Assembly: GCA_963726005.1 (NCBI GenBank)
Contig: CAVSAT010000006.1
Coordinates: forward strand, 1 to 64,000
Direction: 5' to 3'
From: Bog-473 sp963726005
Lineage (GTDB): Bacteria; Actinomycetota; Acidimicrobiia; Acidimicrobiales; RAAP-2
Length of the DNA stretch: 64,000 nt
Position numbers and translations under genes: made by a program. Position 1 is the first letter of the stretch, and each line of letters opens with the position of its first letter. This document shows positions 9,574-16,508 of the stretch, in pieces. The notes beneath the pieces were generated by a model. It did no database searches and was not told the DNA's origin. It saw only the letters and a program-made list of their open reading frames with translations.

Positions 9574-10589
9574 TCAGAGCCGCTCGCCCATGTAGAGCGC
9601 CAGATCGACGACAGCGGTTCGAATAGCCCCACTCGTTGTCGTACCAGGAGACGACCTTCACCAGGTTTCCGCCCAGGACTTTCGTCAGCTCGGAGTCGAC
9701 GATCGAGCTATTGGGGTTGCTGCATCATGTCGGTCGAGACGACCGGATCTTCGGTATACGCGAGGATTCCCTTGAGCGGACCTTCCGCGGCTGCCTTCAT
9801 CGCTGCATTGACCTCTTCCGTGGTGGTCGACTTCGTGGTGACCGCCGCCAGATCCACGACGCTGACATTCGGGGTCGGGACGCGCATGCGCGTAGCCGTC
9901 GAGTTTCCCTTTAAGCTCCGGCATCACCAGCCCGATGGCCTTCGCGGCGCCGGTGGTGGTCGGGATCATGTTGATCGCCGCGGCACGCGCACGGCGCAGG
10001 TCCTTGTGCGGGAAATCGAGGACATTCTGGTCGTTGGTGTAGCGTGAATGGTGGTCATCAAGCCCTTCTCGATGCCGAATTTCTCGTGCGAGAACCTTCA
10101 CGAATGGCGCCAGGCAGTTCGTGGTGCAGGACGCGTTCGAAATGATGTTGTGCTTGGCCGGATCGTACTGACGTCTCGTTCACTCCCAGCACGATGGTGA
10201 TGTCTTCATCCTTGGCGGGCGCCGAGATGATGACCTTCTTGACGGTGCCGCGGAGATGTTTCGCGGCGTCCTTGGCTTCGGTGAATCTGCCCGGTGGACT
10301 CGATCACGACCTGTCACGCCGAATTTGGCCCAGTCGAGCTCCGCCGGGTCCTTAATCGGCGAAAACGTGGATGCGTTTTCCGTTGACCACGAATGCCGTC
10401 AGCGTCGGCGAGCTTCACATCGGCATGGATGGGGCCCAGGATGGAATCGTACTTCAGTAGGTGAGCGAGGGTCTTGGTGTCGGTGAGATCGTTGATGGCG
10501 ACGATCTCGACGTCCGGGTTGCTCAACGCGGCCCGGAACACGTTTCTGCCGATGCGGCCGAAGCCGTTGATGGCAACACGAATAGCCAT
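9574..10589 (-). pseudogene. gapA: Glyceraldehyde-3-phosphate dehydrogenase, type I (multiple frameshifts)
   Basis: NAD-dependent oxidation of glyceraldehyde 3-phosphate. The ATG at 10587-10589 starts MAIRVAINGFGRIGRNVFRA, the Rossmann dinucleotide-binding start. The catalytic cysteine motif SNASCTTNCLAPF is readable near 10110-10140, and the C-terminal VSWYDNEWGYSNRC near 9615-9660. The blocks lie in different frames, with breaks near 10400, 10310, 10175, 10040, 9890, 9720 and 9620. Length of about 338 codons is normal. It is the first gene of the gapA-pgk-tpiA-secG operon. Confidence 0.87.
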
Positions 10590-10626
10590 GTCACTCTGCA
10601 AGAGGAAGGTGAGTCAGTGGCCGCCT

Positions 10627-10851
10627 CTACCCGCCAGCCAGGTGATCGGCGGCGGTGGCGGCGCGCTCCAGGATCGGGAGGGCGCGGGCGAAGGTGAGCA
10701 CGCTGACGGCGCGTGCACCCTCGGCCAGGAGCGCTTCAGTACAGGCGAGCGCCGTGGCGCCCGTCGTCCAGACATCATCGATCAGGAGCAGGTGCTCGCC
10801 CACGATCGTCTCCCGTTCGCCCGCAGCCACCTGGAAAGCGCCCGCTACGTT
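10627..10851 (-). CDS. ComF-like phosphoribosyltransferase, C-terminal fragment
   Basis: About 75 residues in one uninterrupted frame: NVAGAFQVAAGERETIVG, then the PRPP-binding signature LLLIDDVWTTGATA, then a helical end ARALPILERAATAADHLAGG. NV.GAF followed by the PRPP loop is characteristic of ComF/GntX-type amidophosphoribosyltransferase-like proteins, which act in DNA uptake or are of unknown role. The arginine-rich stretch and zinc-finger N-terminus expected before NVAGAF are missing, because the sequence switches to an unrelated gene at about 10,850. The truncation is therefore at the join, not a natural start. Confidence 0.75.
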   Translation of the reverse strand, partial: NVAGAFQVAAGERETIVGEHLLLIDDVWTTGATALACTEALLAEGARAVSVLTFARALPILERAATAADHLAGG

Positions 10852-10860
10852 AGCCCGCCA
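10845..10860. other. Probable chimeric join between two unrelated sequences
   Basis: Two genes on the same strand are both interrupted here. The ComF-like gene loses its N-terminal half immediately before NVAGAF, and the VirD4-like frame runs from the right and meets a stop at 10850-10852 in the same few bases. Left of this point nearly every gene is frameshifted and diderm-like; right of it genes are largely intact and actinobacterial. No insertion-sequence end, integrase or tRNA marks the site. Confidence 0.8.
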
Positions 10861-12535
10861 TCACCTGCGCGCCCTCGGCTCCCGCCCGGTCGATCCCCAA
10901 GACCACGAGCTCTGGGTCGGCGCGGCCCGAGCCCTCGACGCCTACCGGGACCGGTGGGGACTCAGCGGCTCGGTTGAGCCGCTCGGGACAACGGCGTCGC
11001 CGGAGCTGGCGTCGCTGCCGACGACCCGCCTCGCAGACCTCGTCCGCACGAGACGGCACCTCGATGCCGTGCGGGCACGGCTCGGGCGCGGCGAGCCCGT
11101 CAGCGTGGACCTCGGGCTGGGGCGCTGACTCAGCACGCGAGGCGGTGCGCCTCGAGCGGGCCAGCGTCCGCACGGGCGGCAGGAGCTCGCGCCAGGGAGA
11201 GTGGTCGTGCGACGGCGTCAGCGTCACCTCCTCGACCTCCTTGTGCGGGCCGAGGACCAGCGCACGCCCGGGAGTGCCGTCCGCGACGGCGTCGACCGGA
11301 AGGCGGGGCTCACGCGAGGGGCCGACCGACGTCGAGGGTCGCATGCGACCCCAGCGCCCGATCGACCGGTTGATCGTCGTGGCGGCCACGACGCGGTCAC
11401 CGGCCAGGGCGCTGATGTCCCGCAGCGTCGTGGTGTCCCCGATGCCGCGCAGGACGACCGTCGTGCCGAAGAGTGAGAGGAACCCGTCGGCGGCGCCGCC
11501 CCAGCGCCCGCGGGCCTGCGAGAGGTCCTGCAGGCAGGCCAGGACCAGGAGCCCCTGCCCGGCGCCCTCGCTGACCATGGCCGGCAGGTCGGGGATGGGG
11601 GCGATGTTGGCGACCTCGTCGAGGGCCAGCAGGGTGGGAGGGCTGCTGCACCCCGTGCGGGCACGGGCGTAGGTCGCATCGCGGACGTCGCCCACGACCG
11701 CCACGACGAGCGGTGCGAATTGCCGCTGTCGGCGTCCCGTCGAGCAGATGTAGAGAGTGTTCGGGCCGCTACAGAACTCGTCGAGATCGAGTGGCGGCGT
11801 GCGCGTCGACGCCAGTGCTCCCTCGGTGCGATAGGCGGCAAGGACACCCGATGCGGTGGACCAGATGCCAGACTGTTCCCGGGAGTCGGTGGCGACGATA
11901 CCGGACAGCAGATCAGTCGCCGTGGCCTCCTCCCCGGCACGGGAAGCAAGAATTTCGAGGGCTGGGGCGGCGTTGTGGCGATCGATCCACCGGAGCACGT
12001 CCTCCATGTGGAGACCCTCCGTCGAGGCGGCATGGAGGAGGGACGAGAGCAGTGCGCCGGCGCGCTCCGTCCAGTGATCCGCTGCGCCCCGGAGCCCGCT
12101 CAGCCGGCTGGCGCCGACCATCGCATCGGCGGTGACGATGGCCGCGTCCCAATTCGTGGCGGACGTCAACGGGGACCAACCGACGCGTTCGACCGCGTGC
12201 GGGCAGTCGACCTCACCGCTCGGGTCGTAGAGGAACGTCCACCCACCGCAACCGCGCGACCGAGCCGTGGCACGCATGACGTCGGGTTTGGTCGACGTCG
12301 ACACGACGGGCCCATCCGACAGCAAAATATTGGGTATGACCAGGGACGACGTCTTCCCTGAGCGCGGCGGACCCAGAACCAACGTCGAGCGTTGGCGACC
12401 GGCCCACGTCCACCCGTTCGAACCGCTTCCAACATAGATGCTGTGGTCCGCAAAACGGTGGACCTCACGCAGTGCAGCGGTCGAAATCAGGCACGAATCA
12501 ACCGTGTTGACATGTTCGTCAGCGTCGCGTTCCAC
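10850..12535 (-). CDS. VirD4/TraG-type coupling ATPase (C-terminus probably cut by the join)
   Basis: 561 residues. A Walker A motif LGPPRSGKTSS lies at residues ~54-64 and a Walker B-like LLALDEVANI near residue 325, followed by IPDLPAMVSEGAGQGLLVLACLQDLSQ, the pattern of type IV coupling proteins that feed DNA or protein into a type IV secretion channel. A WTWAGRQRSTLVLG lead-in precedes the P-loop, and no N-terminal membrane helices are seen, so it resembles the soluble actinobacterial TraG/VirD4 group. The start is a GTG (12533-12535) with no clear ribosome-binding site. The C-terminal 120 residues are low-complexity and Arg/Pro-rich, ending at a stop exactly at the join, so the true end is unknown. 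No relaxase or other transfer genes are in the window. Confidence 0.75.
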   Translation of the reverse strand: MERDADEHVNTVDSCLISTAALREVHRFADHSIYVGSGSNGWTWAGRQRSTLVLGPPRSGKTSSLVIPNILLSDGPVVSTSTKPDVMRATARSRGCGGWTFLYDPSGEVDCPHAVERVGWSPLTSATNWDAAIVTADAMVGASRLSGLRGAADHWTERAGALLSSLLHAASTEGLHMEDVLRWIDRHNAAPALEILASRAGEEATATDLLSGIVATDSREQSGIWSTASGVLAAYRTEGALASTRTPPLDLDEFCSGPNTLYICSTGRRQRQFAPLVVAVVGDVRDATYARARTGCSSPPTLLALDEVANIAPIPDLPAMVSEGAGQGLLVLACLQDLSQARGRWGGAADGFLSLFGTTVVLRGIGDTTTLRDISALAGDRVVAATTINRSIGRWGRMRPSTSVGPSREPRLPVDAVADGTPGRALVLGPHKEVEEVTLTPSHDHSPWRELLPPVRTLARSRRTASRAESAPQPEVHADGLAAPEPCPHGIEVPSRADEVCEAGRRQRRQLRRRRCPERLNRAAESPPVPVGVEGSGRADPELVVLGIDRAGAEGAQVMAG

Positions 12536-13056
12536 GGATGTGATGTTTGCGTTGGGGAACAGACAAATCCATAGGACATATCCCCCAATGCCGCGACGAC
12601 ACCAGCGAGATCGAGTCGTACGACCGCAGTATGTGACTCAATTGCGCGTGCAAAACGTCGCGAATCAAGGGACACGCGCGACGTCAAAACGACCGCGCGA
12701 ATGGACAATGCTTGACCTGAGCATGTTTACAACAGAAGAATGTGTCTACCCGAAGTGTGAGGGAGGGTTGATATGTGCTGCGACACGACAGTGTGTGGCG
12801 CGCAAAGCGTGAGTTGTCGGTTCGCATTTTGCGCGTCCGGAGTCGTGCCGCACACGGATCGATGTGACATCGCAGCTCGGGGATTCAGGTCGGTGAGGCG
12901 TGATGCGATGGTGTCGACGACACCATCGCAGACACGTTGTCCGGCGCAAATGAAAGTGAAACCGGTGCGGCAGTGCGCACGGCGTGGGGCTTCGGCTCCT
13001 GACGTGGCGCAGGCTTCACCTCTATTCAGTGACCATGCTCCTAGGGAGGTGCACCT
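12536..13056. other. Intergenic region with a long palindrome
   Basis: 521 nt, less GC-rich than its surroundings, with no convincing gene; short frames on both strands lack family features and good starts. It contains the 13-bp perfect palindrome at 12904-12930 and, at its right end, the ribosome-binding site AGGGAGGT (13043-13050) of the histone-like gene. Confidence 0.6.
12904..12930. promoter_or_regulatory. Perfect 13-bp inverted repeat, operator-like
   Basis: TGCGATGGTGTCG, one central A, and the exact reverse complement CGACACCATCGCA. It lies ~127 nt upstream of the histone-like gene start. No T-run follows on either strand, which makes a terminator unlikely. A dimeric regulator site is the simplest reading; the regulator is unknown. 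Confidence 0.5.
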
Positions 13057-13449
13057 GTGGCAGTAGCCGCAAAAAGAAGGGCCCCGGCCAGAAAGGCCGC
13101 GAAAAAGCGGGCCCCCGCAAAGAAGGCAGTCAAGCGCGCCCCGGCCAAAAAGGCCGTCAAGCGGGCTCCAGCTCGGAAGTCCGTGAAGCGGGCTCCGGCG
13201 CGCAAGGCCACCAAGAAGCGGGCTCCGGCGCGCAAGGCGACCAAGAAGCGGGCTCCGGCCAAGAAGCGGGCGACAGCTCGCAAGGCGACCAAGAAGCGGG
13301 CCCCGGCCAAGAAGGCCGCCAAGCGGGCTCCGGCTCGCAAGGCGACCAAGAAGCGGGCCCCGGCCAAGAAGGCCGCCAAGCGGGCTCCGGCTCGCAAGGC
13401 GACCAAGAAGCGTCGTGCGCCTGCCCGCAAGGCGGCGAAGCGGCGCTAA
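13057..13449 (+). CDS. Histone H1-like Lys/Arg/Ala/Pro-repeat protein
   Basis: 130 residues made almost entirely of K, R, A, P and T in repeats such as KRAPARKATK and KRAPAKKAAK. There is no globular domain, signal peptide or acidic residue. Such tails resemble the C-terminal arms of actinobacterial HupB and bacterial H1-like proteins, which bind and compact DNA or bind RNA. Here the tail stands alone, without the HU domain. The GTG start at 13057 has a strong AGGGAGGT six bases upstream. The underlying DNA is itself repetitive (13,200-13,430), so copy number could vary by slippage. It is followed by a terminator shared with cofC. Confidence 0.8.
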   Translation: MAVAAKRRAPARKAAKKRAPAKKAVKRAPAKKAVKRAPARKSVKRAPARKATKKRAPARKATKKRAPAKKRATARKATKKRAPAKKAAKRAPARKATKKRAPAKKAAKRAPARKATKKRRAPARKAAKRR

Positions 13450-13464
13450 GCGCTGCGTTGCAAA

Positions 13465-13512
13465 CCGAACGGGTGAGACCGGGGGCCTTCGGGCCCCCGG
13501 CTCAGCGTTCGG
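13465..13512. terminator. Hairpin terminator between convergent histone-like gene and cofC
   Basis: Core stem CCGGGGGCC-TTCG-GGCCCCCGG (13479-13500) with a stable TTCG tetraloop, extended by imperfect outer pairs (CCGAACG...TGAG with CTCA...CGTTCGG). It sits between two genes pointing at each other. No long T-run follows, as is common in actinobacteria. Confidence 0.75.
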
Positions 13513-13519
13513 GTAAGTC

Positions 13520-14143
13520 TCACGGCCACGCGCCCAGCTCGACGACGTCCGCCGGCCAGTCGACGTCATAGGCCAGGTCCGGGTCCCGCAGCACACGGAC
13601 GGGAAGGCCCAGCCGCGTCGCCTCCGCCCGGTGGGCCCGAAAGGAGCCGGGGCCGTAGGCAAAGCGGAAGTCGTGCCCGGTCGGCAGCCGCAGGACGTTG
13701 GTGCCGTCGTCGCGCCGGTCCGGGACGAGTGTGACCCCGTCGAACGGTGGCAACACTCCGAGCCCATGGGCCCGGGGCAGATCTCCGTGGGCAACCGTTA
13801 CCCAGCGCGTGCCGGCATGAGCCAGCCGATCCACGCCCGCCCGCACCGCGCCGTTGAGGCCCTGTCCTGGTTCCCACATCACGGCGGCGCCCAGATCGGC
13901 CGCCCACCGGGCGACGCCCCCGTCGTCACAGACAACCGCGACGGGAAGCGGTGCGCACGCCGACACCACGTGTGTCGCCATCGCACGCACGAGCTGTTCT
14001 CGCTCCGGGCCGGCCATGACGGACCCCAACCGCCGCTTGGCCTGGTGGAACGCCTTGACGGGGATCAGGACCACCTCTGGGCCCAGAAGGGCGGCCACCG
14101 GCACCGGCGCGTCCTGCGCTGCCGTCACGGTCGCCCTCGGCAC
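13520..14143 (-). CDS. cofC: 2-phospho-L-lactate/phosphoenolpyruvate guanylyltransferase CofC-like (F420 biosynthesis)
   Basis: 207 residues. CofC activates phospholactate or phosphoenolpyruvate with GTP for coenzyme F420 synthesis. The nucleotidyltransferase start VVLIPVKAFHQAKRRLGSVM, the VAVVCDDGGVARWAADLGA segment, GLNGAVRAGVDRLA, the VTVAHGDLPRA metal-binding motif and DRRDDGTNVLRL plus FRFAYGPGSFRAHRAEA are all in the expected order. The GTG start (14141-14143) has a TACACT box ending 6 nt upstream, suggesting a leaderless message. It diverges from gpsA across 59 nt. Other F420 genes are not in the window. Confidence 0.88.
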   Translation of the reverse strand: MPRATVTAAQDAPVPVAALLGPEVVLIPVKAFHQAKRRLGSVMAGPEREQLVRAMATHVVSACAPLPVAVVCDDGGVARWAADLGAAVMWEPGQGLNGAVRAGVDRLAHAGTRWVTVAHGDLPRAHGLGVLPPFDGVTLVPDRRDDGTNVLRLPTGHDFRFAYGPGSFRAHRAEATRLGLPVRVLRDPDLAYDVDWPADVVELGAWP

Positions 14144-14149
14144 GGGCTC

Positions 14150-14155
14150 AGTGTA
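14150..14155 (-). promoter_or_regulatory. Leaderless-type -10 box of cofC
   Basis: TACACT on the minus strand, 6 nt before the GTG start, with no Shine-Dalgarno between. The same layout recurs in several genes of the right segment. Confidence 0.5.
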
Positions 14156-14188
14156 CGGGTCGACGCTGAGGCCCTTGCGGGCCCGCCG

Positions 14189-14194
14189 TAGTCT
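14189..14194 (+). promoter_or_regulatory. Leaderless-type -10 box of gpsA
   Basis: TAGTCT, 8 nt before the ATG at 14203. No purine-rich ribosome-binding site lies between box and start. Confidence 0.5.
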
Positions 14195-14202
14195 CTTGTG
14201 GC

Positions 14203-15225
14203 ATGAACGAGCGGGTAGCAGTCATCGGTGCCGGATCCTGGGGGACGGCCGTGGCGAGCATCGTCGGTGCCGAAGAACCGGCATCGTTGTGGGTGCGCTC
14301 CGCGGAGCTCGCAGCATCCATACGGGAGACCCGCGAGAACGAGCGGTACCTCCCGGGCATCCGCCTCCCCGAGACGCTGGGGGTGACGTCGTCGCTGGCC
14401 GAAGCGCTCGATGGTGCAGCCATCGTGTTCATGGCAGTGCCCTCGCACGGGTTCCGCGACGTCCTCACCGGCGTGCAGCCGCAGGCGGGCGGGATCGAAG
14501 CTGTCGTCAGTCTGGCCAAGGGTATTGAGATCGGGACCAATCTCAGGATGTCCCAGGTGGTGGCCGAGGTGCTGCCGGGCATCCCGGCGGGCGTGCTCAC
14601 CGGACCCAACCTGGCTCGCGAGGTGGCCCAGGGTCATCCCGCCGCGTGCGTCGTCGCGCTGGCGGACGAGTCGCTGGCTCGCCGTGTCCAGGCGCTGGTG
14701 CACACTCGCACCTTCCGCACCTACATGGGCACCGACGTCGTCGGCTGCGAAATCGCCGGCGCGACCAAGAACGTGATGGCCATCGCCGCGGGCATCGGCG
14801 ACGGACTGGGCCTCGGGGACAACACCCGCGCCGTGCTCATCACGCGGGGCCTGGCCGAGCTGGGTCGCCTCGGTGTGGCGCTGGGCGGGAAGGTCCTCAC
14901 GTTCGGCGGCCTGGCCGGGGTCGGGGACCTGGTGGCGACGTGCGCCAGCCCCCAGAGCCGCAACCGGACGGTGGGCTACGCACTGGGCCAGGGGCAGTCA
15001 CTCGACGAGATCGTCGGTGGCATGCATATGGTGGCCGAAGGCGTCAAGAGCGCCGGGCCGCTCGTCGGGCTCGCCCGCGCCCACGGCGTCGAGATGCCCA
15101 TTGCCGAGCAGGTCCAGGCGATCGTCGAGGGTCGGTGCTCGCCTGCCGAGGCGCTCATGAACTTGATGAAGCGGCCGTCCCGACCGGAGTGGGACGAGAC
15201 GCTGCTGCGGGGACTCCCCGGATGA
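14203..15225 (+). CDS. gpsA: Glycerol-3-phosphate dehydrogenase [NAD(P)+]
   Basis: 340 residues, normal length. Reduces dihydroxyacetone phosphate to sn-glycerol 3-phosphate for phospholipid synthesis. The N-terminal Rossmann motif VAVIGAGSWGTAVASIVG, the SLAKGIE segment, VLTGPNLAREVAQGHPAACV and the catalytic-lysine region EIAGATKNVMAIAAGIGDGL (Lys189) are all present. LTFGGLAGVGDLVATCASPQ and SRNRTVGYALGQG are family signatures. The ATG at 14203 is the only good start. Its stop overlaps the start of the cyclase gene (ATGA at 15222-15225). Confidence 0.95.
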   Translation: MNERVAVIGAGSWGTAVASIVGAEEPASLWVRSAELAASIRETRENERYLPGIRLPETLGVTSSLAEALDGAAIVFMAVPSHGFRDVLTGVQPQAGGIEAVVSLAKGIEIGTNLRMSQVVAEVLPGIPAGVLTGPNLAREVAQGHPAACVVALADESLARRVQALVHTRTFRTYMGTDVVGCEIAGATKNVMAIAAGIGDGLGLGDNTRAVLITRGLAELGRLGVALGGKVLTFGGLAGVGDLVATCASPQSRNRTVGYALGQGQSLDEIVGGMHMVAEGVKSAGPLVGLARAHGVEMPIAEQVQAIVEGRCSPAEALMNLMKRPSRPEWDETLLRGLPG

Positions 15226-16508
15226 GTGGGCTCTTCCGCAGCTACGACAGCCGGCCTGACGACGACGACGCCCGGCGCGCGGCGGCGTTGAGCCACGTGA
15301 AGGAGATCCTCCTCATGCACGGGGCCACCGAGGACGAGATCGACGGGGCCGTGGCCGACGGTGTGATCGACCTCTTCGTCGCAGAGCGCATGCTCATTCC
15401 GTCGCGTCGGCGGTACTCGCGGGACGAGGTGTCCGAGCTCACGGGCGTCGACCTCGGCAAGCTCGAGCGCTTCTGGCGGGCGCTGGGGTTCCCCGGCGTT
15501 CAGGACGACGAGCCGGCCTTCACCGACCTCGATCTCGAGGCCGTGCGCCTCTTCCAGGGCCTGCAGGCGCTCGGCGCCGCCGACACGGACTCAGCGGTGC
15601 ACATGGCCCGCGTCATCGGCTCGTCGATGGCACGGATCGCAGAGGCCGAGCTCGTCCCGGGCGACAGCGAGGAGGTGGACCCGGTCCTGTCGGCCGAGGC
15701 CTTCGCCGGCGTGGCGGACGCGACCATTCCCGCGATGGCGAAGCTCCTCGAGTTCGTCTGGCGGCGCCAGGTCGCGGCGGGAATCCAGCGCAACATGATG
15801 TTGCGCAGTCACGGCCTGGCCCCGGGGCAGAGCCCGGTGCTCGCGGTGGGCTTCGCCGACATGGTCGGCTTCACGCTTCTCAGCCAGCACCTGAGCGACG
15901 AGGATCTCGCCGCCGTCGTCCGGCGCTTCGAGGAGCTCTCCCACGACATCGTGACGTCTGCCCGCGGCCGGGTCGTCAAGATGATCGGCGACGAGGTGAT
16001 GTTCGTCGTCGACGACGTGGCCGACGCGGCGCGTATCGGGCTGGACCTGGCCGATGCGTACGCCGACGACGATCTTCTCTCCGACGTCCGCGTCGGGCTG
16101 GCCTGCGGACCCGTGCTCCTGCGCAACGGCGACTACTTCGGTCCCACGGTGAACCTGGCGCACCGGATCGTGAACATCGCAAACCCGGGCACCGTCTTGA
16201 TGTCCGACGAGTTCCACGCGGCACTGACGGAAGGGGCGCCCGGTGAGTTCACGGGCCAGGCGCTCCGGCCGCGGCTGCTCAAGGACTTGGGCCGCGTGCA
16301 GTTGTGGTGGTGCGGCCGCACCGGCCATGAGGCCGACGGTACGGGCGCCGCGGCGGACCGCCGGCGCAACGTCCGCTGGGAACGGCTCTCGGAGGTGCTG
16401 CGCGACCTCGAGGAGCTGCGTGGCGTGGGCGAGCGCCTGCTGACATCGAATCGCAGCGCCGGATCAATCGTCCCGCAGCCGGGCGGTGGCGATCCCGAAG
16501 GGGCGTAG
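15222..16508 (+). CDS. Class III adenylate/guanylate cyclase with N-terminal regulatory helices
   Basis: 428 residues. The C-terminal half is a class III nucleotide cyclase domain: VLAVGFADMVGFTLLSQHLS carries the first metal-binding Asp, VVKMIGDEVMFVV the second, and VRVGLACGPVLLRNGDYFGPTVNLAHRI the nucleotide-binding loop. The N-terminal ~190 residues are helical and include a MerR-like stretch (RYSRDEVSELTGVDLGKLERFWRALGFP), probably a regulatory or sensory unit. No membrane segment. Cyclases of this build (pH-sensing Rv1264 type) are common in actinobacteria. Start ATG overlaps the gpsA stop; the 3' end overlaps the GH38 gene by 45 nt, convergently. Confidence 0.85.
   Translation: MSGLFRSYDSRPDDDDARRAAALSHVKEILLMHGATEDEIDGAVADGVIDLFVAERMLIPSRRRYSRDEVSELTGVDLGKLERFWRALGFPGVQDDEPAFTDLDLEAVRLFQGLQALGAADTDSAVHMARVIGSSMARIAEAELVPGDSEEVDPVLSAEAFAGVADATIPAMAKLLEFVWRRQVAAGIQRNMMLRSHGLAPGQSPVLAVGFADMVGFTLLSQHLSDEDLAAVVRRFEELSHDIVTSARGRVVKMIGDEVMFVVDDVADAARIGLDLADAYADDDLLSDVRVGLACGPVLLRNGDYFGPTVNLAHRIVNIANPGTVLMSDEFHAALTEGAPGEFTGQALRPRLLKDLGRVQLWWCGRTGHEADGTGAAADRRRNVRWERLSEVLRDLEELRGVGERLLTSNRSAGSIVPQPGGGDPEGA

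Noticed and set aside
10627..10851. A complete small phosphoribosyltransferase gene
   Set aside because: The start at 10,830 lies inside the conserved domain, and NVAGAF continues upstream in frame to the join, so the gene is truncated.
12487..12812. Short open frames on both strands (12,487-12,708 and 12,438-12,812)
   Set aside because: No family features, no ribosome-binding site, and they overlap the VirD4-like start or each other.
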